A stretch of 64,000 nt of DNA from Streptomyces vinaceus (GTDB lineage Bacteria; Actinomycetota; Actinomycetes; Streptomycetales; Streptomycetaceae): NCBI RefSeq assembly GCF_008704935.1, contig NZ_CP023692.1, positions 5,547,001 to 5,611,000 on the forward strand, written 5' to 3'. Made by a program: the position numbers and the translations under genes. This document shows positions 33,831 through 43,831 of this stretch, in pieces. Under the pieces are notes generated by a model, which searched no databases, was not told where the DNA came from, and was given only the letters and a program-made list of their open reading frames with translations. The stretch's first letter is position 1; each line of letters starts with the position of its first letter.

Positions 33831-36785
33831 ATGAGGCACCGCGCGAGATCGATCCTCGCCGCAAGCGCACTCGTCTTCGGAACCACACTGGCCGCCCTCC
33901 CGGTGGCCCACGCCCGCCCCGCCGCCGACGCCGCACCCGGCGCCGACGAGGTCCGGGTCTACGACGCGGAGGTCACCAAGGAGCAGGTACCCCTGCTCCT
34001 CGCCGCGGGCCAGGACGCCCACGAGCTCACCGAGCGCGCCCCGCAGAGCGGGACCGCGAAGGTCGAGCTCTTCCTCACCGGCGGCCAGGCCAAGGAACTC
34101 GCCGGGCAGGGCGTCAAGCTCGCCGAGCACAAGGTCCCCGCGAACGCGGCCCGTTCCCAGACCGCCGGCGACGGGGTCTTCCGTCCCTACAGCGGCAAGG
34201 GCGGGCTCCAGGAGGAGATCCTCAAGACGGCCCAGGCCAACCCCGGGCTCGCCAAGGTGGTCTCCATCGGCAAGACCGTCCAGGGCAAGGACATCCTCGC
34301 CCTGAAGGTCACCAAGAACGCCCGGACCACCAAGGACGGCGGCAAGCCGTCCGTGCTCTACATGTCGAACCAGCACGCGCGCGAGTGGATCACCCCCGAG
34401 ATGACCCGGCGGCTGATGCACCACACCCTCGACAACTACGGCAAGGACCAGCGGATCACCCAGCTGGTGGACTCCACCGAGCTGTGGTTCCTGCTCTCCG
34501 CCAACCCGGACGGGTACGACTACACGCACTCCCCGGACGGCGACCGGCTGTGGCGCAAGAACCTGCGCGACAACAACGGCGACGGCAAGATCACCACCGG
34601 TGACGGAGTCGACCTCAACCGGAACTTCGCCTACAAGTGGGGCTACGACAACGAGGGTTCCTCGCCGAACCAGTCGAGCGAGACCTACCGCGGTGCCAAG
34701 CCCTCCTCCGAGCCGGAGACCGTCGCCCTCGACAGGTTCGAGAAGCGCATCGGCTTCAAGTACGCCATCAACTACCACTCCGCCTCCGAGCTGCTGCTCT
34801 ACGGCGTGGGCTGGCAGGTGGCCACCCCCACCCCCGACGATGTCGCCTACAAGGCGCTCGCCGGCACCCCGGAGAACTCCGCGATCCCGGGCTACTACCC
34901 GCAGATCTCCTCCGAGCTCTACACCACCAACGGCGAGGCCGACGGCCACGCCGCGAACGTCAACGGCGTCATGATGTTCACGCCGGAGATGACCACCTGC
35001 CAGACGGCCTCCGCGAGCGACCCGAACGACCGGTGGAAGCCGGAGGACTGCCAGTCCGGCTTCAACTTCCCGGACGACGAGAAGCTCATCCAGGCGGAGT
35101 TCGCCAAGAACGTCCCCTTCGCCCTCGCCGTCGGCGAGAGCGCCGCCCACCCGGACCGGCCGAAGTCCTCCGTGGGCCTGAGCGCCGCCGACTTCACCCT
35201 GGACCCCTTCACCACCTCCTACGTGGCCAAGGGCGAGGACCAGACGGTCTCCGTCACCGCCCGCAAGGCGCTGAAGGACAAGCAGCTCAAGTTCCGCATC
35301 AACGGCGGCCGTACCCACGACGACGGACTCAAGGCCTGGAAGGGCGGCGACGTCTACGGCGGCGAGGACAACAACTGGTTCGACGAGTACCGGGCGAAGG
35401 TCGACGGGGCCAAGCCCGGCGACAAGGTCGAGGTCTGGTTCACCGGCCGCGACGGCTCCGGCCGTCAGGTCTCCAGCGAGCACTTCACGTACACGGTCGC
35501 CGCGCGGCCGCGCGCCGACGTGCTGGTGATCGCCGAGGAGGGCGCCAAGGCCCAGCACGCGCAGGAGTACGTCGACGCCCTGCGCGCCAACGGCAGGTCC
35601 GCCGCGGTCTGGGACGTGGCCGTGCAGGGCGCCCCGCACCACCTCGGCGTCCTCTCCCACTTCCGTACGGCCGTCCACTACACCGGCGCCAAGGCCCCCG
35701 GCGGCGACACCCAGCTCGCCGTACGGGACTTCCTCAACGAGGGCGGCAAGCTGATCGAGGCGGGCGAGCTCGCGGGCGGCAACGCCCAGGTCGGCCGCGC
35801 CGTGACGGACGACTTCAGCCAGTACTACCTCGGCGCCTACAGCCGTACGAGTGCCTCCGGCGCGACCGGCTTCACCGGTACGGGTGCCCTCGCCGGAGCC
35901 AAGGGCGGCCTCGGCGACGCGGCGGGCAACCCGCTCAATGCCCCCGGGTCCTACGCGGTCACCTCCGACGCCCTCCCGGCGGACCGGTTCCCGCAGTTCA
36001 AGAGCGCGCAGGCGGGCTCGTACGCCGGGGTCGTGAATCCGTACGCCCCCTACGCGGGCACGGGGATGGCGGCGGCCACCCACGAGGACGACGAGTGGAA
36101 GCGGCTGACCCGCACCATCGACCTGACGCAGGTCACCGCAGCCGACAGGCCGCAGCTCAAGATGGCCCTCAACTGGAACACCGAGCCGGGCTACGACAAC
36201 GCGATCCTGGAGGCCCACACCACCGGCGCCGAGGACTGGACCACGCTGCCGGAGGCGGGCGGGCTGACGGGCACCGCCGTCCCGACGGAGTGCGGGGCCG
36301 GGTTCTACGTCAACGGCCACCCGTTCCTGAAGCACTACCTCACAGTCGACAGCGCCGGCTGCACCGCCAGCGGCAGCAGCGGTCAGTGGAACAGCTTCAC
36401 CGGCTCCTCCGACGGCTGGAAGCAGGTCGCCTTCGACCTGAGCGCGTACGCGGGCAAGACCGTCGAGGTCTCCCTCTCGTACGTCACCGACGGCGGCTCC
36501 GGCGGCCGCGGCCTCTTCGCGGACGACGCACGCGTCTCCGTCGGCGGGACCGACCAGGCCGTGGAGGGGTTCGAGACCTCCTTGGGCGCCTGGACCGCCC
36601 AGGGCGCACCTGCCGGAAGTCCCGTGGTCCCGGGCGATTGGGCCCGGTCCGGAGAGCTGTTCAAGTCCTACGCCTCGGTCACTACGCGTGACACGGTGCT
36701 CCTCGGCTTCGGCCTCGAACACCTGCCGACGGCGGCGGACCGAGCCGTACTCATCGGTAAGGCGCTCAGGTCGCTGCACCACTGA
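33831..36785 (+). CDS. Large secreted M14-family zinc carboxypeptidase
   Basis: A 984-residue exported protease. The signal peptide ends near AHA (residue 28). A prodomain-like region follows to about residue 115. The M14 domain has the zinc motif NQHAREWITPE (H182, E185), LSANPDGYDY, VDLNRNFAYKWG, the third ligand in INYHSASELLLYG, and the catalytic Glu candidate in MMFTPEMTT. After about residue 460 come a beta domain, a Rossmann-like domain (RADVLVIAEEG, LNEGGKLIEAGELAGG) and C-terminal MAM/immune-inhibitor-like parts. It should remove C-terminal residues from peptides outside the cell. AGGGGGG precedes ATG 33831. Confidence 0.92.
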   Translation: MRHRARSILAASALVFGTTLAALPVAHARPAADAAPGADEVRVYDAEVTKEQVPLLLAAGQDAHELTERAPQSGTAKVELFLTGGQAKELAGQGVKLAEHKVPANAARSQTAGDGVFRPYSGKGGLQEEILKTAQANPGLAKVVSIGKTVQGKDILALKVTKNARTTKDGGKPSVLYMSNQHAREWITPEMTRRLMHHTLDNYGKDQRITQLVDSTELWFLLSANPDGYDYTHSPDGDRLWRKNLRDNNGDGKITTGDGVDLNRNFAYKWGYDNEGSSPNQSSETYRGAKPSSEPETVALDRFEKRIGFKYAINYHSASELLLYGVGWQVATPTPDDVAYKALAGTPENSAIPGYYPQISSELYTTNGEADGHAANVNGVMMFTPEMTTCQTASASDPNDRWKPEDCQSGFNFPDDEKLIQAEFAKNVPFALAVGESAAHPDRPKSSVGLSAADFTLDPFTTSYVAKGEDQTVSVTARKALKDKQLKFRINGGRTHDDGLKAWKGGDVYGGEDNNWFDEYRAKVDGAKPGDKVEVWFTGRDGSGRQVSSEHFTYTVAARPRADVLVIAEEGAKAQHAQEYVDALRANGRSAAVWDVAVQGAPHHLGVLSHFRTAVHYTGAKAPGGDTQLAVRDFLNEGGKLIEAGELAGGNAQVGRAVTDDFSQYYLGAYSRTSASGATGFTGTGALAGAKGGLGDAAGNPLNAPGSYAVTSDALPADRFPQFKSAQAGSYAGVVNPYAPYAGTGMAAATHEDDEWKRLTRTIDLTQVTAADRPQLKMALNWNTEPGYDNAILEAHTTGAEDWTTLPEAGGLTGTAVPTECGAGFYVNGHPFLKHYLTVDSAGCTASGSSGQWNSFTGSSDGWKQVAFDLSAYAGKTVEVSLSYVTDGGSGGRGLFADDARVSVGGTDQAVEGFETSLGAWTAQGAPAGSPVVPGDWARSGELFKSYASVTTRDTVLLGFGLEHLPTAADRAVLIGKALRSLHH

Positions 36786-36794
36786 TCATTCGAG

Positions 36795-36823
36795 CCCCCG
36801 ACGCTCACTCTGAGTGACGGGGG
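36795..36823 (+). terminator. Bulged hairpin after the carboxypeptidase gene
   Basis: CCCCCG (36795-36800) pairs with CGGGGG (36818-36823), and TCACTC pairs with GAGTGA inside, with an ACGC bulge on the left strand. It begins nine bases after the stop codon. Confidence 0.6.
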
Positions 36824-36938
36824 TCAAGGTCCCCCGGGTCCCGTGCCGAACGCCGGGCACGGGCTCCGGGGGCGGTCTCCCGTGGGGCAGGGCGAGTGTC
36901 AGGTCCCGGCCGATGTCACTCAAAAGCTCACGGAGAGG

Positions 36939-36944
36939 TAGGGT
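36939..36944 (+). promoter_or_regulatory. Candidate -10 of the gap operon
   Basis: TAGGGT lies about 73 bases upstream of gap in the 231-base gap after the carboxypeptidase gene. No convincing -35 is seen at 17-18 bases, so the call is tentative. The rest of the gap holds only GC-rich dyads. Confidence 0.3.
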
Positions 36945-37016
36945 CGTAAGCGGTCGGGGACATCCCATACAGCTCGCCGGCGGGACAGGCCGGCGCACCA
37001 ACGAGGAGATCGGTTC

Positions 37017-38024
<1,008 letters not shown>

Positions 38025-38060
38025 GTCTCAGGTAGCAGGGCCAGGCACCAAGATGTGAGG

Positions 38061-38102
38061 ACAGGGTCCGGTCAGCGCGATGGAGCGCTGCACGGGCCCT
38101 GT
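38061..38102 (+). terminator. Intercistronic hairpin between gap and pgk
   Basis: ACAGGGTCCG (38061-38070) pairs with CGGGCCCTGT (38093-38102) with one G-U pair, and inside it CAGCGC pairs with GCGCTG. It could be a partial terminator or an mRNA-stabilising end that lets gap be expressed above pgk and tpiA. Confidence 0.55.
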
Positions 38103-38168
38103 CGTCTGCCTCCACCGAACGGCCCCGCACCGGCAGAACCCGTGTATGGGGATAAGGAGTAGAAACAC

Positions 38169-39380
38169 ATGAAGACGATCGACGAACTGCTCGCCGAGGG
38201 CGTGGCCGGCAAGCGGGTCTTCGTCCGCGCCGACCTCAACGTGCCGCTCGCGGGCGACACGATCACCGACGACGGCCGCATCCGCGCGGTGCAGCCGACC
38301 ATCGCGAAGCTGGCCGAGGCCGGCGCCCGCGTGATCGTCGCCTCGCACCTGGGCCGCCCCAAGGGCGCCCCGGACCCGGCCTTCTCACTCGCTCCGGCCG
38401 CCAAGCGACTCGGTGAACTGCTCGGTGCGGACGTCGCGTTCGCCACCGACACCGTCGGCTCCTCCGCCAAGGAGACGGTCGCCGCCCTCGCCGACGGCCA
38501 GGTCGCCGTCATCGAGAACCTGCGCTTCAACGCCGGTGAGACCGCCAAGGACGACGCCGAGCGCGGCGCCTTCGCGGACCAGCTCGCCGAGCTCGCCGAC
38601 GTCTACGTCGGCGACGGCTTCGGCGCCGTCCACCGCAAGCACGCCTCGGTCTTCGACCTGCCCGCGCGCCTCCCGCACGCGGCCGGCTACCTGATCGCCA
38701 CCGAGGTCGGCGTCCTGAAGAAGCTGACCGCCGAGGTCAAGCGCCCGTACGTGGTCGTCCTCGGCGGCGCCAAGGTCTCCGACAAGCTGGCCGTCATCGA
38801 CCAGCTCCTCGGCAAGGCCGACCGCATCCTCATCGGCGGCGGCATGGCGTACACCTTCCTCTACGCCAAGGGCTGCGAGGTCGGCATCTCCCTGCTCCAG
38901 AAGGACCAGGTGGACGTCGTCAAGGAGTACATGGAGCGCGCCGAGAAGAGCGGCGTCGAGCTGGTCCTGCCGGTGGACGTCCTGGTCTCCGCGGACTTCC
39001 CGGACCTGAAGACCAAGGCCCCGGCCGACTTCGAGACCGTCGACGCGGACAAGATCCCCGCCGACAAGGAGGGTCTGGACATCGGTCCCAAGACCCGTGA
39101 GCTGTACGCGTCGAAGATCGCTGACGCGGAGACCGTCTTCTGGAACGGTCCCGTGGGCGTCTTCGAGCACCCCGACTACGCCGGAGGCACCCGCGCCATC
39201 GCGCAGGCCCTCGTCGACAGCAATGCGTTCACCGTGGTCGGCGGCGGCGACTCCGCCGCGGCCGTGCGCACGCTCGGCTTCGACGAGAACGCATTCGGTC
39301 ACATCTCGACCGGTGGCGGCGCCTCCCTCGAATACCTTGAGGGCAAGACGCTCCCCGGCCTCGCCGCACTGGAGGTCTGA
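38169..39380 (+). CDS. pgk: Phosphoglycerate kinase
   Basis: A 403-residue two-domain kinase that makes ATP from 1,3-bisphosphoglycerate. N-terminal marks are KRVFVRADLNVPL and VIVASHLGRPKG, and the hinge region contains VVVLGGAKVSDKLAVI. Nucleotide-binding marks are RILIGGGMAYTFL, VFWNGPVGVFE and VVGGGDSAAAV. AAGGAG lies upstream of ATG 38169. It is second of the gap-pgk-tpiA set, with tpiA only six bases downstream. Confidence 0.98.
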   Translation: MKTIDELLAEGVAGKRVFVRADLNVPLAGDTITDDGRIRAVQPTIAKLAEAGARVIVASHLGRPKGAPDPAFSLAPAAKRLGELLGADVAFATDTVGSSAKETVAALADGQVAVIENLRFNAGETAKDDAERGAFADQLAELADVYVGDGFGAVHRKHASVFDLPARLPHAAGYLIATEVGVLKKLTAEVKRPYVVVLGGAKVSDKLAVIDQLLGKADRILIGGGMAYTFLYAKGCEVGISLLQKDQVDVVKEYMERAEKSGVELVLPVDVLVSADFPDLKTKAPADFETVDADKIPADKEGLDIGPKTRELYASKIADAETVFWNGPVGVFEHPDYAGGTRAIAQALVDSNAFTVVGGGDSAAAVRTLGFDENAFGHISTGGGASLEYLEGKTLPGLAALEV

Positions 39381-39386
39381 ACCCGT

Positions 39387-40163
39387 ATGACCACGCGTAC
39401 CCCGCTGATGGCGGGCAACTGGAAGATGAACCTCAACCACCTTGAGGCCATCGCCCACGTCCAGAAGCTCGCCTTCGCGCTCGCCGACAAGGACTACGAC
39501 GCCGTCGAGGTCGCGGTCCTGCCGCCCTTCGTCGACCTGCGCTCCGTCCAGACCCTGGTCGACGGCGACAAGCTGAAGATCAAGTACGGCGCCCAGGACA
39601 TCTCGGCGCACGAGTCCGGTGCCTACACCGGCGAGATCTCCGGCTCCATGCTCGCCAAGCTGAAGTGCACGTACGTGGCCGTCGGCCACAGCGAGCGCCG
39701 CCAGTACCACGGCGAGACCGACGAGCTCTGCAACGCCAAGGTCAAGGCCGCCTACGCGAACGGGATCACCCCGATCCTGTGCGTCGGCGAGGGCCTCGAC
39801 GTCCGCAAGGCCGGCCGGCAGGTCCCGCACACCCTCGCCCAGCTCGACGGCGGCCTCGATGGCATCCCGGCCGACCAGGCCGAGTCCATCGTCATCGCGT
39901 ACGAGCCCGTCTGGGCCATCGGCACCGGCGAGGTCGCCACCCCCGAGGACGCCCAGGAGGTCTGCGGGGCGATCCGCACCCGCCTCGCGGAGCTGTACTC
40001 GCAGGAGCTGGCCGACAAGGTCCGCATCCAGTACGGCGGCTCGGTCAAGTCCGGCAACGTCGCGGCGATCATGGCCCAGCCCGACGTCGACGGCGCCCTG
40101 GTCGGCGGCGCGGCGCTGGACGCCGAGGAATTCGTGAAGATCGTCCGCTTCCGCGACCAGTGA
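39387..40163 (+). CDS. tpiA: Triosephosphate isomerase
   Basis: A 258-residue TIM-barrel enzyme interconverting dihydroxyacetone phosphate and glyceraldehyde 3-phosphate. Catalytic residues are visible: N11 and K13 in AGNWKMN, H101 in VAVGHSERR, and E173 in AYEPVWAIGTG, where the flexible lid begins. The phosphate loop is IQYGGSVKSGN. The ribosome site GGAGG lies inside the end of pgk, so the two are probably translationally coupled. A hairpin separates it from secG. Confidence 0.98.
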   Translation: MTTRTPLMAGNWKMNLNHLEAIAHVQKLAFALADKDYDAVEVAVLPPFVDLRSVQTLVDGDKLKIKYGAQDISAHESGAYTGEISGSMLAKLKCTYVAVGHSERRQYHGETDELCNAKVKAAYANGITPILCVGEGLDVRKAGRQVPHTLAQLDGGLDGIPADQAESIVIAYEPVWAIGTGEVATPEDAQEVCGAIRTRLAELYSQELADKVRIQYGGSVKSGNVAAIMAQPDVDGALVGGAALDAEEFVKIVRFRDQ

Positions 40164-40215
40164 GCTGCGTGATCGTCGCAGCGAGTATGCGGTAGGACGG
40201 ATCCGTCGTACCCTT

Positions 40216-40256
40216 GCGGGGGCCAGGAGGCTGAACCACCAGCCACTGGCCCCCGC
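40216..40256 (+). terminator. Hairpin between tpiA and secG
   Basis: GCGGGGGCCAG (40216-40226) and CTGGCCCCCGC (40246-40256) form an 11-bp perfect stem, with further pairing inside the loop. It could end the glycolytic transcript. Confidence 0.65.
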
Positions 40257-40308
40257 GCACGTCAAGCGGGGCCGGACAGCCGGAAAACCCAGAAAGTAGG
40301 AATCAGCC

Positions 40309-40536
40309 GTGGTTATGGGGTTCTCGATCGCCCTGATCGTGTTCAGCGCTCTGCTGATGCTGCTCGTGCTGATGCACAAGGGCAAGGGCGGCGGCCTTTC
40401 CGACATGTTCGGCGGCGGCATGCAGTCCTCCGTCGGCGGCTCCTCGGTCGCGGAGCGCAACCTGGACCGGATCACCGTCGTGATCGGTCTGCTCTGGTTC
40501 GCCTGCATCATGGCGCTCGGGATTCTGCTGAAGTAG
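40309..40536 (+). CDS. secG: Preprotein translocase subunit SecG
   Basis: A 75-residue membrane protein with two hydrophobic helices (about 2-22 and 52-72). Between them is the conserved loop HKGKGGGLSDMFGGGMQSS. SecG binds SecYE and assists SecA-driven protein export. The start is GTG 40309, after AGTAGGAA. Its place just after tpiA is a conserved actinobacterial arrangement. Confidence 0.96.
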   Translation: MVMGFSIALIVFSALLMLLVLMHKGKGGGLSDMFGGGMQSSVGGSSVAERNLDRITVVIGLLWFACIMALGILLK

Positions 40537-40634
40537 CGGAGTCGACGGTTCTGGCCATTCCGCCGGACCGGTCGGCTCCACCCCGCCTATCATGAGGACG
40601 GCGTCCACGGCCTGGAGTGAGTAACTCCATGTGA

Positions 40635-40662
40635 TGGACGTGCGTTGGGCCTTACGTAGACT
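40635..40662 (+). promoter_or_regulatory. Candidate vegetative promoter of the rbpA paralogue
   Basis: TGGACG (40635-40640), 16 bases, TAGACT (40657-40662). The -35 matches TTGACA at four of six positions. The predicted leader is about 55 bases. Confidence 0.45.
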
Positions 40663-40723
40663 GGGGCGCCCGCGGCGGAATCCACTCACGCTTCGCGGCA
40701 CCATCACGCAGGGAGTTACGACC

Positions 40724-41059
40724 GTGGCAAGTGGCAACGCGATCCGTGGCAGTCGGGTCGGAGCGGGGCCGATGGGTGAGGCCGAGCGCGGCGAGTCCGC
40801 GCCCCGCCTGCGCATCTCCTTCTGGTGCTCGAACGGGCACGAGACGCAGCCGAGCTTCGCCAGCGACGCGCAGGTGCCGGACACCTGGGACTGCCCGCGC
40901 TGCGGGTTCCCGGCCGGCCAGGACCGGGACAACCCGCCCGCGCCGCCGCGCACCGAGCCCTACAAGACGCACCTGGCGTACGTGCGGGAGCGGCGGTCGG
41001 ACGCCGACGGCGAGGCGATCCTCGCCGAGGCCCTCGCCAAGCTGCGCGGCGAGATCTGA
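40724..41059 (+). CDS. RbpA-family RNA polymerase-binding protein (paralogue type)
   Basis: A 111-residue protein. The N-terminal tail has AIRGSRVGAGPMGE. The core has a zinc-ribbon-like set (C35 and H39 in FWCSNGHE, C57 and C60 in DCPRCG). The C-terminal sigma-interaction helix ends in THLAYVRERR...ILAEALAKLRGEI. RbpA proteins bind RNA polymerase and the principal sigma factor and stabilise promoter complexes. This one is quite different from the classical RbpA core known from streptomycetes and mycobacteria, so it is probably the second paralogue (RbpB-like). The start is GTG 40724, after GGGAG. Confidence 0.88.
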   Translation: MASGNAIRGSRVGAGPMGEAERGESAPRLRISFWCSNGHETQPSFASDAQVPDTWDCPRCGFPAGQDRDNPPAPPRTEPYKTHLAYVRERRSDADGEAILAEALAKLRGEI

Positions 41060-41086
41060 CGGACGCAAGAGTGACGGTGTGACATC

Positions 41087-41126
41087 GGGCCCGGCCCGCA
41101 GGAGTCTTCTCCAGCGGGCCGGGCCC
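41087..41126 (+). terminator. 13-bp perfect hairpin with CTTT tail
   Basis: GGGCCCGGCCCGC (41087-41099) pairs with GCGGGCCGGGCCC (41114-41126) and is followed by CTTT. It is a strong intrinsic terminator between the rbpA paralogue and pgi. Confidence 0.85.
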
Positions 41127-41226
41127 CTTTGCGTACCCCCGCGCCGAAGGCGCTGTCCGGCACACCCCCCTTTGATCCCTTAAGTTGGTGATCGGCGGGG
41201 CACGACAGGACGGAAGAAACGGGTTG

Positions 41227-42942
41227 ATGTCCGAGATGAACGCAAACCAGGCCGCCGCGCGGAGCGCGTCGAACGAGGGCGGTGGCGGGCGACGGGCGGG
41301 ACGGATGAAGCTCAACCGGACGCCCGAGTGGCTGGCACTCGGCAAGCACCGCGAAGAGCTGGGGCAGACGCACCTGCGCGAGCTGTTCGCGGCGGATGCG
41401 AACCGGGGAACGGGTTACACACTGCGGGTCGGGGACCTGTACATCGACTACTCGAAGCACCTGGTGACCGACCGGACGCTGGAACTGCTGCGCGAGCTGG
41501 CGGCGGCGACGGGCGTGGCCGAGCTGCGCGAGGCGATGTTCCGCGGCGAGAAGATCAACACGACGGAGGACCGGGCGGTCCTGCACACCGCGCTGCGCGC
41601 GCCGCGGGACGCGGTGGTCGAGGTGGACGGCGTGAACGTCGTCCCCGCGGTGCACGAGGTCCTCGACAAGATGGCGGCCTTCTCCGCGCAGGTCCGCTCG
41701 GGGGAGTGGACCGGCTTCACCGGCAAGCGCATCAAGAACGTGGTCAACATCGGCATCGGCGGCTCCGACCTGGGCCCGGCGATGGCGTACGAGGCGCTGC
41801 GCGCCTTCACCGACCGCACGCTGACCGTGCGGTTCGTGTCCAACGTGGACGGCGCCGACCTGCACGAGGCCGTACGGGACCTGGACCCGGCCGAGACGCT
41901 GTTCATCATCGCCTCCAAGACCTTCACCACCATCGAGACCATCACCAACGCCGAGTCGGCGCGGGAGTGGCTGCTGGCGGGTCTGGGGGGTGACACGGCG
42001 GCCGTGGCACGGCACTTCGTGGCGCTGTCGACCAACGAGGAGAAGGTCACCGGGTTCGGCATCGATCCGGCCAACATGTTCGGGTTCTGGGACTGGGTCG
42101 GCGGGCGCTACTCCTTCGACTCCGCGATCGGGCTCTCGCTCATGATCGCGATCGGTCCGGACGCCTTCCGGGAGATGCTGGGCGGCTTCCGGACGGTGGA
42201 CGAGCACTTCCGCACGGCCCCGCCGGAGCAGAACGTACCGCTCCTGATGGGCCTGTTGGGGGTCTGGTACGGGGCGTTCTTCGACGCCCAGTCGCACGCG
42301 GTCCTCCCGTACAGCCACTACCTCTCCCGCTTCACCGCGTACCTCCAGCAGCTGGACATGGAGTCCAACGGCAAGTCCGTGGACCGCGACGGCGATCCGG
42401 TGGAGTGGCAGACCGGTCCCGTGGTGTGGGGCACGCCCGGCACCAACGGGCAGCACGCGTACTACCAGTTGATCCACCAGGGCACGAAGGTGATCCCGGC
42501 GGACTTCATCGGCTTCGCCCGGCCGATCGGCGAACTGGAGCCGAAGCTGGCGGACCAGCACGACCTGCTGATGGCGAACTTCTTCGCGCAGACGCAGGCG
42601 CTGGCCTTCGGCAAGACGGCCGAGGAGGTCCGCGCGGAGGGCGTGCCGGAGCCGCTGGTCCCGCACAAGACCTTCAAGGGGAACCACCCGACCACGACCA
42701 TCCTGGCGCAGGACCTCACCCCGGCGGTGCTGGGCCAGCTGATCGCCCTGTACGAGCACAAGGTGTTCGTCCAGGGCGCGGTGTGGAACATCGACTCCTT
42801 CGACCAGTGGGGCGTGGAGCTCGGCAAGGTCCTGGCGAAGCGGGTCGAGCCGGCGCTGACGGAGGGCGCGGACGTGCCGGGGCTGGACGCCTCGTCGAAG
42901 GCCCTCGTGACGGAGTACCGGAAGCTGCGCGGGCGCGCCTGA
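41227..42942 (+). CDS. pgi: Glucose-6-phosphate isomerase
   Basis: A 571-residue cytoplasmic enzyme that interconverts glucose 6-phosphate and fructose 6-phosphate. Family marks are VNIGIGGSDLGPAMAYEAL, FIIASKTFTTIET, GGRYSFDSAIGLS, the ESNGKSVDRDG loop with MESNGKS, GTNGQHAYYQLIHQG and the C-terminal signature GAVWNIDSFDQWGVELGK. The first 27 residues (Gly/Arg-rich) lie outside the fold, so the start is uncertain: ATG 41227 is used, and 41236 and 41308 are alternatives. It is convergent with the pentose-phosphate operon. Confidence 0.96.
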   Translation: MSEMNANQAAARSASNEGGGGRRAGRMKLNRTPEWLALGKHREELGQTHLRELFAADANRGTGYTLRVGDLYIDYSKHLVTDRTLELLRELAAATGVAELREAMFRGEKINTTEDRAVLHTALRAPRDAVVEVDGVNVVPAVHEVLDKMAAFSAQVRSGEWTGFTGKRIKNVVNIGIGGSDLGPAMAYEALRAFTDRTLTVRFVSNVDGADLHEAVRDLDPAETLFIIASKTFTTIETITNAESAREWLLAGLGGDTAAVARHFVALSTNEEKVTGFGIDPANMFGFWDWVGGRYSFDSAIGLSLMIAIGPDAFREMLGGFRTVDEHFRTAPPEQNVPLLMGLLGVWYGAFFDAQSHAVLPYSHYLSRFTAYLQQLDMESNGKSVDRDGDPVEWQTGPVVWGTPGTNGQHAYYQLIHQGTKVIPADFIGFARPIGELEPKLADQHDLLMANFFAQTQALAFGKTAEEVRAEGVPEPLVPHKTFKGNHPTTTILAQDLTPAVLGQLIALYEHKVFVQGAVWNIDSFDQWGVELGKVLAKRVEPALTEGADVPGLDASSKALVTEYRKLRGRA

Positions 42943-42965
42943 CGGCACGGGCGAGCGATACGGAC

Positions 42966-43001
42966 GAAGGGCCCGCTCCCGGAAACGGGGGCGGGCCCTT
43001 C
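42966..43001. terminator. Bidirectional hairpin between pgi and pgl
   Basis: GAAGGGCCCGCTCCCG (42966-42981) pairs with 42986-43001 around GAAA with one T-G mismatch. The distal strand reads GGGCCCTTC on both strands, so it can serve both convergent transcripts. Confidence 0.8.
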
Positions 43002-43014
43002 GGCCGTACGCGGG

Positions 43015-43803
43015 TCAGGAGGCGGGCGGCGGGTACATCCCGGCCGGGAGCTTCGCCGCGGCCGCGCGGTCCAGCAGCCACAGGGTGCGGGAGCGGCCGT
43101 ACGCCTGCGCGGCGGGGGCCTGCACTCCGCCGGCGCCGCCGAGGGCGATGGCCACCGCCCCGGCCTTGTCCTCGCCCGCCGCGAGCAGCCAGACCTCGCG
43201 GGCCGCCCGGATGGCCGGGAGGGTCAGGGAGATCCGGGTGGGCGGCGGCTTGGGCGCGCCGTGCACGCCGACGACCGTGCGGTCGGCCTCGCGGGAGGCC
43301 GGGTGCTCGGGGAAGAGCGAGGCGATGTGGGTGTCGGGGCCGACGCCCAGCATGAGGACGTCGAAAGTGGGGACCGGACCGTGGTCCTCGGGCCCCGCGG
43401 CCTTCGCCAGCTCGGCCGCGTAGGCGGCGGCCGCGGCGTCCACGTCCGCCCCGTACGGTCCGTCGGAGGCGGGCATCGCGTGGACGCGGGCCGGGTCGAC
43501 CGGGACGGAGTCCAGGAGGGCCTCACGGGCCTGGGTGTGGTTGCGCTCGGGGTCGTCGGCGGGGACGTAACGCTCGTCGCCCCACCAGAGGTCGATGCGC
43601 GACCAGTCGACGGCGTCCCGGGCCGGGGCCGCGGCCAGCGCGGCGAGGAGGCCGTTGCCGTTGCGGCCGCCGGTGAGGACGACGGAGGCGCTGCCGCGGG
43701 CGGCCTGCGCGTCGACGATCTTGGTGATGAGCCGGGCCGCTGCGGCCTGGGCCATCAGCTCCTTGTCTCGGTGGACGACGACCTGGGGAGTCGTCATGCC
43801 CAT
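43015..43803 (-). CDS. pgl: 6-phosphogluconolactonase
   Basis: A 262-residue enzyme of the SOL/DevB (NagB-like) type that hydrolyses 6-phosphogluconolactone, the second step of the oxidative pentose phosphate pathway. Marks are VVLTGGRNGNGLLAAL, RIDLWWGDERYVPADDPERNH, MLGVGPDTHIASLFPEH and the C-terminal WLLDRAAAAKLP. AGAAGG is eight bases before ATG 43803; ATG 43797 is a possible alternative. It follows opcA by 82 bases, in which a very stable hairpin lies, so its expression may be uncoupled from zwf-opcA. Confidence 0.94.
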   Translation of the reverse strand: MGMTTPQVVVHRDKELMAQAAAARLITKIVDAQAARGSASVVLTGGRNGNGLLAALAAAPARDAVDWSRIDLWWGDERYVPADDPERNHTQAREALLDSVPVDPARVHAMPASDGPYGADVDAAAAAYAAELAKAAGPEDHGPVPTFDVLMLGVGPDTHIASLFPEHPASREADRTVVGVHGAPKPPPTRISLTLPAIRAAREVWLLAAGEDKAGAVAIALGGAGGVQAPAAQAYGRSRTLWLLDRAAAAKLPAGMYPPPAS

Positions 43804-43831
43804 GGCTGCCGCCTTCTCGGTTGGGGGTTGG

